From NVTR01 sp036480115 (lineage in GTDB: Bacteria; Pseudomonadota; Alphaproteobacteria; Rhodobacterales; Rhodobacteraceae): a stretch of 64,000 nt of DNA. The number at the start of each line of letters is the position of its first letter. The first letter of the stretch is position 1. The DNA is taken from positions 1,054,001-1,118,000 of the forward strand of contig CBDDAE010000001.1 in assembly GCA_965224795.1 (NCBI GenBank). The letters run 5' to 3'. Below the pieces are notes generated by a model. The model was given only the letters and a program-made list of their open reading frames with translations. It was not told the DNA's origin and did no database searches. The position numbers were made by a program, and so were the translations under genes. Shown here in pieces: positions 16,279-25,219 of this stretch.

Positions 16279-16922
16279 AAACTATAGTTGAAACGGTCGA
16301 TATCGTCGGCACAGATGCGGGCGACGATTTCGGCGTCTGCGTCGCTATAATACCCGCGGTAATCCGCGTCGCGCGGCGATGCATTCACCCGTTCCAGCGG
16401 ATCAATCTGAAACCCCAGATGGGCTTCAAATGGCTGTATATCTGTTGCAAAATCTTCGATACGCACGAACAGATTGCACCTTTCAACGCCGGAACAATCG
16501 GTGACATAGCTACCATAGGGGGCATTTCCGATTGAGCTTTGTAAGTGCTGTTCTTTTAGAAAATCACTGAAGTCCAACGCCTTAGCCAATTCAACAGCGG
16601 GATGATCAAACCCCTGTTCACCCAGCCAATGGTAATAGCTTACCAGCCTGTCCCACGGATTACGAACCAGCGTCAGCACGAAGAATTCGGCCATTTCAGC
16701 CTTGCTGATAACCCCGTGAATATCGGACAGACCCGAATGCTTCCACAGCCGCCCGGAACCTTGCAACGTTTTTACCCGACCCCGACGTTTCACAGCCTTG
16801 GGCGTATCACCAATCAGGATATCATCGCCGGCGGCGCGGGATTCCAACGCCAAAGCCAGCGCCGTGCCACCGGTCTTGGGGATATGCACCAAAATATAGC
16901 GACGTTTGCGCGAAATTATCAT
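16275..16922 (-). CDS. sulfotransferase family 2-type protein
   Basis: A 215-residue PAPS-dependent sulfotransferase-fold protein. The 5'-phosphosulfate loop is IPKTGGTALALAL (residues ~14-26), and the 3'-phosphate-binding motif is LVRNPWDRLVSYYHWL (about residues 85-100); both are standard for the membrane or carbohydrate sulfotransferase branch. There is no clear transmembrane anchor, consistent with a cytoplasmic bacterial enzyme. Acceptor is unknown; carbohydrate, lipid or small metabolite are possible. It is convergent with the FadJ-like gene (4-bp overlap) and divergent from the acyl-CoA ligase at 17022, so it appears to be transcribed alone. Confidence 0.87.
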   Translation of the reverse strand: MIISRKRRYILVHIPKTGGTALALALESRAAGDDILIGDTPKAVKRRGRVKTLQGSGRLWKHSGLSDIHGVISKAEMAEFFVLTLVRNPWDRLVSYYHWLGEQGFDHPAVELAKALDFSDFLKEQHLQSSIGNAPYGSYVTDCSGVERCNLFVRIEDFATDIQPFEAHLGFQIDPLERVNASPRDADYRGYYSDADAEIVARICADDIDRFNYSF

Positions 16923-17021
16923 GGGTTCACGCTAATCGAAATTCAATCGGATAGCCATAAACCCCCTATGCAAATGCTCGCCAATCCCGCAATATTCACC
17001 TAGTTTTCAGGGAGAATTACC

Positions 17022-18650
17022 ATGGGCTGGCTGGCTGACGAAACTGGGTTGGACAAATGCGCTGCTAATTTTGTGCCGCTCACACCGCTATCGCATCTAC
17101 GCCGCGCTACAAATGTGTATCCTGATCATGAGGCGATTGTTTATGGCGACATTCGCCGCAACTACCGAGAATACCACGCCCGTGTGTCAAAACTGGCCTC
17201 AGCATTAACAATTCGGGGGGTAAACCCCGGCGACGTGGTCGCAACCATCTTGCCAAATATCCCGGCGCAGGCCGAAGCGCATTTTGGCGTCCCGGCAATG
17301 GGCGGTGTTCTCAACACCATTAATACCCGTCTGGACAGCGATACTGTCGCCTATATTTTTGATCACGGCGGAGCAAAAATGGTGCTGGTCGACAGTCAGT
17401 TTCTGCCCCTTGCCGAAGAAGCCATTGCTAAGATGGAAGGTGCTGCGCCAACTATTATCGAAGTCGCTGACAAAGCTGCGGGATACTCCGCCTCTGGCAA
17501 TCACTCTGAGTACGAAACCCTGCTGAACGAGGGCGACGCAGATTTTGAATGGCACATGCCCGCAGACGAATGGGAAAGCCTGTCGTTGAATTACACATCC
17601 GGCACAACAGGGAGACCCAAGGGCGTGGTCTATCACCACCGTGGCGCCTACCTGCAAACCATGGGCATGGTTGTCAGTTGGCAGCTGATTTTGCACCCCC
17701 GCTATCTGGCAATTGTGCCGCAATTCCATTGCAATGGCTGGTGTCACACATGGATGATGCCAGTGCTGGGGGGAACTCTAGTTTGTTGTCGCGACGTGAC
17801 GGTCAAGGCAATATATAATGCGGTAGGCGTTGAAAAAGTGACGCATTTTGGCGGCGCTCCTATTGTGCTGAACATGATCGTTAACGCGTCGGATTCTGAT
17901 CGCATTCCGTTTAGCCACCGCGTCAGTGTCCTGACCGCCGGTGCCCCGCCTGCCCCGGCAACCCTGACCAAAATCGAAGCCTGCGGTTTTGATGTGATGC
18001 ATGTTTACGGGCTGACTGAATCCTACGGTCATGTCACCGAATGCTACTGGAACCAGGCCGCCTGGGGCGCATTGCCTGGGGACGAAAAAACAGCAATCAA
18101 AGCCCGCCAGGGTGTTGCATCTCCGATGATGGATACCGTCACAGTGATGGACACCAATATGGGCCAAATCCCCATGGATGGTAAAACCCAAGGTGAAATA
18201 ATGCTGCGCGGCAACGCGGTGATGAAGGGGTACCTTAAAAATCCGCAGGCAACGGCCGAGGCATTTCAGGGCGGCTATTTCCATTCCGGCGACATCGCTG
18301 TTCAGCACCCTGATCATTATTTCCAGATATCGGATCGGGCTAAGGATATTATCATATCGGGTGGTGAAAATGTTTCTTCTGTCGAAGTAGAAGCCGCACT
18401 GATGCACCACCCGGCGGTGATGTTATGCGCCGTGGTTGCAAAGCCAGACGAAAAATGGGGCGAAGTACCCTGTGCATTTGTTGAGTTAAAGGACGGTGCA
18501 AAGGTTGATTCTACTGAATTAATTACCTTTGTTCGCAAACGATTAGCCGGGTTTAAGACCCCAAAACTGGTCGTGTTTCAAGAACTACCAAAAACATCCA
18601 CCGGAAAAATTCAGAAATTTGAACTGCGCAAGGCTGCAAAGGCTTTGTGA
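17022..18650 (+). CDS. acyl-CoA ligase (AMP-binding), DmdB-like length and motifs
   Basis: A 542-residue adenylate-forming enzyme that activates a carboxylic acid to its CoA thioester. Motifs: P-loop YTSGTTGRPKGVV, substrate-region WCHTWMMPVLGG, VYGLTESYGHVTEC, GGYFHSGDIAVQHPDHY, DRAKDIIISGGENV hinge and PKTSTGKIQKF with the catalytic Lys near the end. Length and the WCHTW/GLTESYGH pattern fit medium-chain ligases that include DmdB (methylmercaptopropionate-CoA ligase), and this annotation commonly applies to both. GGGAGAA precedes the ATG. It is divergent from the sulfotransferase; it likely feeds short- or medium-chain acids to the nearby beta-oxidation operon. Confidence 0.93.
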   Translation: MGWLADETGLDKCAANFVPLTPLSHLRRATNVYPDHEAIVYGDIRRNYREYHARVSKLASALTIRGVNPGDVVATILPNIPAQAEAHFGVPAMGGVLNTINTRLDSDTVAYIFDHGGAKMVLVDSQFLPLAEEAIAKMEGAAPTIIEVADKAAGYSASGNHSEYETLLNEGDADFEWHMPADEWESLSLNYTSGTTGRPKGVVYHHRGAYLQTMGMVVSWQLILHPRYLAIVPQFHCNGWCHTWMMPVLGGTLVCCRDVTVKAIYNAVGVEKVTHFGGAPIVLNMIVNASDSDRIPFSHRVSVLTAGAPPAPATLTKIEACGFDVMHVYGLTESYGHVTECYWNQAAWGALPGDEKTAIKARQGVASPMMDTVTVMDTNMGQIPMDGKTQGEIMLRGNAVMKGYLKNPQATAEAFQGGYFHSGDIAVQHPDHYFQISDRAKDIIISGGENVSSVEVEAALMHHPAVMLCAVVAKPDEKWGEVPCAFVELKDGAKVDSTELITFVRKRLAGFKTPKLVVFQELPKTSTGKIQKFELRKAAKAL

Positions 18651-18719
18651 TATTGTCGGCACCTGTTGGCTAAGCTATCCTTTGAACAATTAAAATGAAT
18701 GGGCAGGGCCAAAAGGCCA

Positions 18720-19736
18720 ATGACAGCATTAAAAGATTTCGATCGGCTGGAAAGTACGGGTATCTGGCAACCTACAGCGAAGGCGCAGCGCCGGAACGTT
18801 ATTCTGGCCGTCGGCAACGCGACTCTGACAATCTCTGATCACCAGGAAACTGCCATAGCCCATTGGTCACTACCCGCAATTGACCGGATTAACCCCGGAG
18901 TTCGGCCCGCGATTTACCGCCCTGGCCCTGACGCCGATGACATCCTTGAAATTGACGATGAAACCATGATCCAAGCGATCGCCCAGGTTCAGACGGCAAT
19001 TGAACGCCAGCGCCCGCATCCCGGTCGACTCCGGTTAGCTGTGGTTGTCAGTAGCGTCGTCCTATTCAGCGCCCTGGCGATATTTTGGCTGCCTGGCGCG
19101 ATGATCAGTTACACAGCGTCCGTGGTTCCAGACACCAAGCGCAGTGAAATTGGCGAAAGTCTTTTGACAAATATCAGACGGATTTCGGGAAAACCCTGCA
19201 ACGAAGTTTTGGGGGTGCAAGCCCTGCAACGGTTACGTATCCGGCTTTTTGGCGATTCCGCACCCGATATTGCTATTCTTTCGGGTGGGGTGAAAACGGT
19301 ACAACATTTACCGGGCAACATTATTCTGTTGAACCGTTCCCTAGTTGAAGATCATGAGGAAGTTGACGTTGTTGCTGGATTTTTGCTGGTAGAACAATTG
19401 CGCATGCAAAAGAAAGATCCGCTGGTTCAGTTGTTACAAAATGCAGGATTTTCCACATCTTTTCGGTTATTGACGACAGGCAATATTCCGGAAAATAGCC
19501 TTGGGACATACGCAGAAACACTTTTGGTAACAGCGCCCGATTCCGTTGCCCACAATACAATCATTGATCAGTTCAGTAGGGCAAATATTCGCACATCACC
19601 CTATGCATACGCCGTTGATATTTCAGGTGAAACCACCATTGCGCTAATAGAATCAGATACTGTTGACGTGCAACAATTCGCCCCGATACTGGATGATAGC
19701 GACTGGGTTAGCCTACAGGGAATATGTGGCGAATGA
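18720..19736 (+). CDS. membrane-anchored protein resembling a degenerate M48-type peptidase
   Basis: 338 residues from the start I favour at 18720 (AAAAGG nearby; an in-frame ATG at 18699 gives 345). A soluble N-terminal domain of ~110 residues precedes a single transmembrane helix (LRLAVVVSSVVLFSALAIFWL). The part beyond, around LPGNIILLNRSLVEDHEEVDVVAGFLLVEQLR, resembles the region before and at the HExxH zinc site of M48 peptidases (there LPGG.IVL..gLl..a...E.aaVLaHE.GH), but the His/Glu pair is absent, so proteolysis is not expected. TT-GNIPENSLGTYAE is also conserved-looking. It follows the acyl-CoA ligase by 69 bp in the same direction. The family is not one I can name. Confidence 0.6.
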   Translation: MTALKDFDRLESTGIWQPTAKAQRRNVILAVGNATLTISDHQETAIAHWSLPAIDRINPGVRPAIYRPGPDADDILEIDDETMIQAIAQVQTAIERQRPHPGRLRLAVVVSSVVLFSALAIFWLPGAMISYTASVVPDTKRSEIGESLLTNIRRISGKPCNEVLGVQALQRLRIRLFGDSAPDIAILSGGVKTVQHLPGNIILLNRSLVEDHEEVDVVAGFLLVEQLRMQKKDPLVQLLQNAGFSTSFRLLTTGNIPENSLGTYAETLLVTAPDSVAHNTIIDQFSRANIRTSPYAYAVDISGETTIALIESDTVDVQQFAPILDDSDWVSLQGICGE

Positions 19737-19764
19737 CCTTTTAATTAGCCGAGTAGCCATTCGC

Positions 19765-20304
19765 TTAGTTCTTCGCAACAACCAGTTTACGTGGCACCGT
19801 ATTTGTCCAAACCAACGCCATTTCAGCGTCCCCTGCCTGCGTGCGCGGACCACGGCTATCGTTTAATCGGCCATCGGTCCAAGCGGGCCGGAAGCCTGAC
19901 GACATTTGATTGCTAACAGCAGGTCGAACCGATTGCGATCGAACAGGCGTTGCCATTGAACTGGTAGTCGTACCAGTTTCTGGAACCGCCGCGACGGCCA
20001 CAGGGGCGGGCGCAACTTGCGAAGCTGGAACCGTCACTGCAGTTTCATTGGCCACAACAGATGGGGCAAAACCACATAGTAGTTTTCGGTCGCGCGTGAC
20101 CCTTGGCACCCACACCACGTCATCTCCAAAACCCGCGCGCACAAAAACGCAGCCTTGGCTGTCAACATATTGGCTTTGGGTGAAATCCGATCCTGGGATT
20201 TCTGCAGGTCCGTCGGTACTTCGAAGGTTTTGCGCCGTCGCTGAAGAAACGCCAGCCACAACAATCAATACCGCCGTAATTTTTTTAACTGAAAACTGTT
20301 CCAT
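19765..20304 (-). CDS. secreted protein of the SPOR-associated type but without a SPOR domain
   Basis: I take 20304 (MEQFSVKKI) as start; an in-frame GTG at 20325 gives 186 residues. Signal peptide of ~25 residues (LIVVAGVSSATAQ). The first conserved block is YVDSQGCVFVRAGFGDDVVW followed by VPRVTRDRKLLCGF with two Cys likely to form a disulfide. A Pro/Ala/Thr-rich linker follows, and the last block is FRPAWTDGRLNDSRGP...ALVWTNTVPRKLV. In related Rhodobacterales proteins I recall, a SPOR peptidoglycan-binding domain lies between these blocks; here only a linker is seen. A cell-envelope role is inferred. Confidence 0.55.
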   Translation of the reverse strand: MEQFSVKKITAVLIVVAGVSSATAQNLRSTDGPAEIPGSDFTQSQYVDSQGCVFVRAGFGDDVVWVPRVTRDRKLLCGFAPSVVANETAVTVPASQVAPAPVAVAAVPETGTTTSSMATPVRSQSVRPAVSNQMSSGFRPAWTDGRLNDSRGPRTQAGDAEMALVWTNTVPRKLVVAKN

Positions 20305-20378
20305 TTTCGATTTGCGCCCCCACACAATGTACCAAGACAGAATGCAGGATGGTTAAAAAACTGTAAAGCGATTCGCCG

Positions 20379-21011
20379 TTATTTTGTGCCAAACATCCGA
20401 TCGCCGGCATCGCCAAGGCCGGGGATGATATAACCCAGCTCATTCAGTTTCTCATCCACTGCAGCCGTGACAATCTGCACATCCGGGTGCGCCTCTTTCA
20501 TCCGGGCGATGCCTTCGGGCGCGGCCAGCAGGCACATGAAGCGGATATTTTTGGCACCGGATTTTTTCAACAGATCAATAGCCGCGACCGAGCTGTTTCC
20601 AGTGGCCAACATCGGATCAACCGCGATCACTAACCGTTCGGCCAAATTGTCAGGCACCTTGTAATAATACTGCACTGGTTGCAGGGTTTTTTCGTCGCGA
20701 TACAGCCCAACAAAGCCAACCCTCGCTGCCGGGATCAGTTCAAGCACCCCGTCAAGCAGCCCATTTCCGGCCCGCAGGATTGAGATCAGCGCCAGCTTCT
20801 TACCACCAATTGTTGGGGCTTCCATCGGGCAAAGCGGGGTTTCGATCTGGCAGGTGGTCATGTCCAGTTCGCGGGTGATTTCATAGGCCAGTAGCTGGCT
20901 GATTTCTTTCAACAACCGACGAAATGAATTGGTCGATGTTTCTTTTTTACGCATGATGGTCAGCTTGTGCTGAACCAGCGGATGTTCAACGAGATTTAGG
21001 TGGTTTTGCAT
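20379..21011 (-). CDS. upp: uracil phosphoribosyltransferase
   Basis: Converts uracil and PRPP to UMP, salvaging the uracil released by this operon. I start at 21011 (MQNHLNLVEHPLVQHKL) with GGGGG upstream; a longer frame from 21059 overlaps deoB and is unlikely. Typical Upp features: LVQHKLTIMR, ILRAGNGLLDG and the PRPP loop VDPMLATGNSSVAAI, then AAPEGI and the C-terminal GLGDAGDRMFGTK. It is the last gene of the cdd-deoA-deoB-upp run on the minus strand, 44 bp after deoB. Length (210 aa) is standard. Confidence 0.97.
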   Translation of the reverse strand: MQNHLNLVEHPLVQHKLTIMRKKETSTNSFRRLLKEISQLLAYEITRELDMTTCQIETPLCPMEAPTIGGKKLALISILRAGNGLLDGVLELIPAARVGFVGLYRDEKTLQPVQYYYKVPDNLAERLVIAVDPMLATGNSSVAAIDLLKKSGAKNIRFMCLLAAPEGIARMKEAHPDVQIVTAAVDEKLNELGYIIPGLGDAGDRMFGTK

Positions 21012-21055
21012 AATGCCCCCGGTTTTCTGGTTGGTAAGTTTGGCACGATCCGGCG

Positions 21056-22264
21056 TCAAATGAAACTTTTGCCGGGTCCAAAATTCTCAACCCCAAGATG
21101 GGCGGCAACGCTGGCAGCAACATCAACGAACCCGACCTGTCCAAAACTGCCCGTACCTGCCCCATGCACCAATACCGGTACCCGTTCGCGGGTGTGGTCG
21201 GTGCCGGTCCAGCTGGGATCATTGCCGTGGTCCGCGGTGAATATGATCAAATCATCGGACCGGGCACGGCCCAAAACTCGCGCAATTTCAGCGTCAAACC
21301 ATTCCAGTGCGCGGGCATAACCGGATACATCGCGCGGGTGGCCGAAAAGGCTGTCAAATTCGACAAAATTGGCGAATGTCATGCTATTGTCACGCGCCTC
21401 ATCAATCAGATCATTCAGATGCTTCATGAGTTCGACGTCGGTGCCTTTTCGCACTTCATTAATACCCTGCATGGAAAATATATCACCAATCTTTCCAATG
21501 GCATAGACATGATTTCCCGCGTCATTCACCCAGTCATTCAGGGTTGGAGAGGGCGGTGCAATAGCGAAATCTCGGCGGTTTTTTGTGCGTTTGAAATTGC
21601 CTTCTGTGCCGATGAAAGGGCGGGCGATGACGCGACCGACTTTCATGGCGTGCAGGGTTGGGGACAGGTCTTTGCACAGCTTTAACAAGCGTTCTAAGCC
21701 AAAGCTTTCCTCATGGGCCGCAATCTGGAAAACACTGTCGGCTGAGGTGTAACAAATCGGCCAACCGGTACGCACATGTTCGGCGCAATGTTCTTCAATA
21801 ATCGGAACGCCGGAAGCGTGGCAGTTGCCCAAAATACCCTCAGTTCCCGCCAGTTTGCAGACCTGTGCCACCAGCTCATCGGAAAACGCCGGCACGGTGT
21901 CTGGAAAATATGTCCAGTCCCATGGCACTGGCACACCGGCCAGTTCCCAGTGACCTGACGGGGTGTCTTTGCCGTTGGACACTTCGGTTGCAACACCCCA
22001 GGCGCCGGTTGGTTCGGCATCCAATCCGGGCGCGGCATCGTCTGTAGAAAGGCGAATTGCAGCGCCAAGGCCAAGGCGATTCAGGTTGGGCAAATTCAGC
22101 GGACCGGTGCGACCCTGTTCAGCCTGACCGGCCGCACATGCCTGGGCAATATGGGCCAATGTGTTGGCGCCGGTATCCGGGGTGTCGCCATTGAAAAACC
22201 TGTCGGCATCCGGTGCACCGCCACAGCCAACTGAATCCATAACAATCAAAAAACAACGTGGCAT
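21056..22264 (-). CDS. deoB: phosphopentomutase
   Basis: A 402-residue, two-metal alkaline-phosphatase-superfamily mutase that interconverts (deoxy)ribose 1- and 5-phosphate. The metal and nucleophile segment is IVMDSVGCGGAPDADRFF, the phospho-acceptor Thr region is GKDTPSGHWELAG, and the C-terminal metal ligands are in FTADHGNDPSWTGTDHTRE. Its start overlaps the deoA stop by one base. It processes the sugar phosphate made by DeoA. There is no deoC aldolase gene next to it, so either the product is used for PRPP and glycolysis elsewhere or deoC is at another locus. Confidence 0.97.
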   Translation of the reverse strand: MPRCFLIVMDSVGCGGAPDADRFFNGDTPDTGANTLAHIAQACAAGQAEQGRTGPLNLPNLNRLGLGAAIRLSTDDAAPGLDAEPTGAWGVATEVSNGKDTPSGHWELAGVPVPWDWTYFPDTVPAFSDELVAQVCKLAGTEGILGNCHASGVPIIEEHCAEHVRTGWPICYTSADSVFQIAAHEESFGLERLLKLCKDLSPTLHAMKVGRVIARPFIGTEGNFKRTKNRRDFAIAPPSPTLNDWVNDAGNHVYAIGKIGDIFSMQGINEVRKGTDVELMKHLNDLIDEARDNSMTFANFVEFDSLFGHPRDVSGYARALEWFDAEIARVLGRARSDDLIIFTADHGNDPSWTGTDHTRERVPVLVHGAGTGSFGQVGFVDVAASVAAHLGVENFGPGKSFI

Positions 22265-23571
22265 CAGCGAATGCTCCTGTGAACTAATGGCGGCTGGTCA
22301 GGTTTGGTTTCGGCGATGGAATAGGCCGCCAGCACCGATTTTGCCGCCCTGTCTGCTGCATCTTCGCTACCTGCGTGGATGGTGGCAAGGGGCGCGTCGG
22401 GGCCCACGGCGTCACCGATCAATGCAACATCTGACAGGCCAACCGAGGGGTCAATTTTGTCAGACCCGCGCAGGCGACCACCGCCCAGATGGACAACGGC
22501 CATTCCCAATGCCTGCCCGTCAATTGCTGACACGTAACCGGTGCGATCTGCTGAAATTTCACGCATGATGGGTGCTGCTGGCAAACGATCACGCCAGTGT
22601 TCAACGAAATCATGGGGGCCACCCAATTCGGCAATCATTCGGCTGTACCGTTCAGCGGCAGAGCCGTCTGATATTGCTTCAAGTATCTGATTTGAACCGG
22701 CTTTTGCCGTGTCTGCCATGCCGGCAAGTGACAATAGCTCACCGCCCAATTCAGCCGTCAGATCCACCAGAATGGTGCCCGCGCCGCCGCTGGTAAGGGC
22801 AGCCATGACTTCCATAATCTCCAGCGCATTACCAACGGATGTTGTGCAAGGCTGGTTCATATCGGTTATCAGTGCGGCGGATTTGCAACCCGCATCATTA
22901 GCCGTGGTGACCAGTGATTGGGCCAGCGCAGTGGCGTCATCCATGGTTTTCATGAAAGCGCCAGAGCCAACCTTAACATCCAGCACCAGCCCTTCCAGCC
23001 CGGCGGCCAGTTTCTTGGAAAGGATCGAGGCGGTGATCAGGTCAATACTGTCAACCGTGCCTGTGATATCGCGGATGGCGTAAAGCCGTTTGTCCGCCGG
23101 GGCAATATGGCCTGTGGCCGACACAATCGCAGCGCCGGTATTGGCGACGATCTGGCGGAATTTGGCCTCTGACACTTCGGTATTCAGGCCGGGAATTGAC
23201 TCCAACTTATCCAGCGTTCCCCCGGTATGGCCCAGCCCGCGCCCGGATATCATCGGCACATAGGCCCCAAGTGCGGCCAGTGCCGGGGCCAGCAAGAGCG
23301 ACACACAATCACCCACCCCGCCGGTGGAATGTTTGTCGATTACAGCACCGGGCAGATCCCATGCCATAACGTCGCCACTGTCGCGCATGGCCAGTGTCAG
23401 CGCCACCCGTTCATCGGTTGACATACCGTTCAGATAGACCGCCATGGCAAAAGCCCCGGCTTGCGCATCGGTGACATCGCCGGTTGATAAGCCTTTGGCA
23501 AACCAAGTTATTTCGCCGGGCGTTGGCGATGTGCGATCACGCAACTTGGCTATGATGGTGGGTGCATCCAC
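22264..23571 (-). CDS. deoA: thymidine phosphorylase
   Basis: 435 residues; GTG start at 23571. Phosphorolysis of thymidine to thymine and deoxyribose 1-phosphate. The anion-binding signature is DKHSTGGVGDCVSLLLAPAL, with SGRGLGHTGGTLDKLESIPG (family motif), then KVGSGAFM and LVTTANDAGCKSAALITDM. The length matches the pyrimidine nucleoside phosphorylase family. It stands 3 bp after cdd (cytidine deaminase) and shares one base with deoB, so the set acts as a single translational unit. Expression control is not obvious from its upstream sequence, which lies within the operon. Confidence 0.97.
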   Translation of the reverse strand: MDAPTIIAKLRDRTSPTPGEITWFAKGLSTGDVTDAQAGAFAMAVYLNGMSTDERVALTLAMRDSGDVMAWDLPGAVIDKHSTGGVGDCVSLLLAPALAALGAYVPMISGRGLGHTGGTLDKLESIPGLNTEVSEAKFRQIVANTGAAIVSATGHIAPADKRLYAIRDITGTVDSIDLITASILSKKLAAGLEGLVLDVKVGSGAFMKTMDDATALAQSLVTTANDAGCKSAALITDMNQPCTTSVGNALEIMEVMAALTSGGAGTILVDLTAELGGELLSLAGMADTAKAGSNQILEAISDGSAAERYSRMIAELGGPHDFVEHWRDRLPAAPIMREISADRTGYVSAIDGQALGMAVVHLGGGRLRGSDKIDPSVGLSDVALIGDAVGPDAPLATIHAGSEDAADRAAKSVLAAYSIAETKPDQPPLVHRSIR

Positions 23572-23574
23572 GGT

Positions 23575-23967
23575 TCAGGTTTCATCCATTTGGCTACTAT
23601 CAAACGCGCCGGGCAGCATGTCGGCCAAGGTTTGGCTTTGGGTTGCACCGCCAGTTGTCGCCATGGTGATCACAACGCCGGGTTTGCTGAATTCCGCCAG
23701 CTTTTGGCGGCAACCGCCGCAGGGTGTTACCGGAGTCGGGCTGCCGGCAATTACGAATGCTTCGACAATTTCGGTATCACCTGCGGCTACCATGGCAGCA
23801 ATGGCCCCGGCTTCGGCGCAGGTGCCTTCGGGATAGGCGACGTTTTCGACATTACAACCGGTGTAAACGGTGCCCGATGCCGCGCGTACGGCTGCCCCTA
23901 CCTTGAATTTTGAATAGGGCGCGTATGCGTTTTCGCGCACATCTGTTGCTGCTTGTTTCAGGTCCAT
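23575..23967 (-). CDS. cdd: cytidine deaminase
   Basis: A 130-residue homotetrameric-type deaminase converting (deoxy)cytidine to (deoxy)uridine. The catalytic zinc site is present: TCAEAGAIAAM (the Cys-Ala-Glu motif with the proton-shuttling Glu) and TPCGGCRQKL (the two Cys). YAPYSKFKVGAAV and GCNVENVAYPEGTC complete the family signature. GTAGGAGC lies ahead of the ATG. It is upstream of deoA-deoB-upp and 49 bp downstream of the cupin gene, so that gene may be the first cistron. The length and layout match the short, tetrameric Cdd class. Confidence 0.96.
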   Translation of the reverse strand: MDLKQAATDVRENAYAPYSKFKVGAAVRAASGTVYTGCNVENVAYPEGTCAEAGAIAAMVAAGDTEIVEAFVIAGSPTPVTPCGGCRQKLAEFSKPGVVITMATTGGATQSQTLADMLPGAFDSSQMDET

Positions 23968-24016
23968 TCACGTGCTCCTACATCACCACAGGATCAGAGT
24001 GCGGCCAGTGAACGGC

Positions 24017-25114
24017 TTATGCAAGGTCTGCGGCAATCTTGGTGGCAAATTCACCGGGCAATGAAACCTCTAACAGTTCAAAATTATCACTTGGATCGGC
24101 AAAACGGGTGTTCATACCGGGCGGAATGGCAAAGGCGTCACCGGGTTCAAGCACCGTCGGTTCCTGCCCGTCACCCTGCAGCGTCACGCCGCCTTCCATG
24201 ACAAAGCCAAACAGAATGTCAGTGTCGTGGCTGGCCCAGGGCACATCGCCCTGCCCGCGCCGCACCACCTGAACCGACGCCACGCCCTTGGTGTTATTAT
24301 TTATCGTGGTGTCGCGCGCGATCAGCCCCGGCACGCGAAACGGCGTCCAATCGGCCTTGGCGGCAACGTTGTGCACAAATTTCTGCCCCTGCCATTCCCG
24401 ATCGGTGTTCAGGGTATCTGTGGGCAGCGTGATGTCGTGTTCAATGTAGGTGATATGTTCGGCCGGAACGCCGATTTCGATGACTTCAATACCTTCGGAG
24501 GCTTCCAAAACCCGGTGCCGGATTTCCGGCGGTTGAATAAAGCAATCGCCAGCGGTCAGGCGGATCGCTCCACCCTGATCTTCGTACAGAACATCAACCC
24601 AACCCTTGTAGCAAAAAATCAACTGAAACCCGACCTTATGGTAATGCACCATATCGGGCACCGGCCCCCCATCGGGAATGCGGATATGGCTGGCGATTAT
24701 TGAACCGCCCAACCGGGTTGGCAGCAAATCGCGGTAATGCATGCCCGCACGGCCAATCACCCAAGGGGCCTGATCCGCCAAACGGCGCACCACAAAGGCA
24801 TGGTCGGTGATGGGCTGCACAACCGGTGGATCAAGCTCTGCGATTTCGATTCTCGTACCATTGGGCGCAGCCAGGTGCCGTTCGCCATCGGCAAAACCGT
24901 CCGGGTCATCCGTCAGAATGCGGATCATTCCCGGCGCTTCGGGTGCACCTTTTTCAACCCGCACCCGCAACCCGTGGCCGGAAAACACCGCCACCGTCGG
25001 GTAGTCAGCCGGGTAAATCATATCCAGCCGCATTTTCAGGGTCTTGGTGAAAAACGGGATGTCATCGCGCAGTTCTTTTGTCGGAATACGCATTTCGGCC
25101 TGGATCGTGTTCAT
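24017..25114 (-). CDS. cupin-domain protein with a glyoxalase-like N-terminal part
   Basis: About 365 residues; I favour the ATG at 25114, with GAGG 5-6 bp before it, over starts at 25129 or 25168. The N-terminal part (FFTKTLKMRLDMIYP...VAVFSGHGLRVRVE) looks like half of a vicinal-oxygen-chelate fold. Two cupin-like segments follow: one around MVHYHKVGFQLIFCYKGWVD...GDCFIQPPEIRHRV and another around ILFGFVMEGG...EPGDAFAIPPGMNTRF. Metal-binding His residues are visible in the first. I do not know a reaction for this architecture. It may be the first gene of the cdd-deo-upp operon and is divergent from maeB. Confidence 0.75.
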   Translation of the reverse strand: MNTIQAEMRIPTKELRDDIPFFTKTLKMRLDMIYPADYPTVAVFSGHGLRVRVEKGAPEAPGMIRILTDDPDGFADGERHLAAPNGTRIEIAELDPPVVQPITDHAFVVRRLADQAPWVIGRAGMHYRDLLPTRLGGSIIASHIRIPDGGPVPDMVHYHKVGFQLIFCYKGWVDVLYEDQGGAIRLTAGDCFIQPPEIRHRVLEASEGIEVIEIGVPAEHITYIEHDITLPTDTLNTDREWQGQKFVHNVAAKADWTPFRVPGLIARDTTINNNTKGVASVQVVRRGQGDVPWASHDTDILFGFVMEGGVTLQGDGQEPTVLEPGDAFAIPPGMNTRFADPSDNFELLEVSLPGEFATKIAADLA

Positions 25115-25219
25115 AATCGCCTCATTCATTTCAGATACCACAGTGCCGTTGCTTTGACGGGTTTTCAAGCCATACTTGATGGTCCTGGCAATCGCACGTA
25201 AGCTGACAGGGAAATATTT

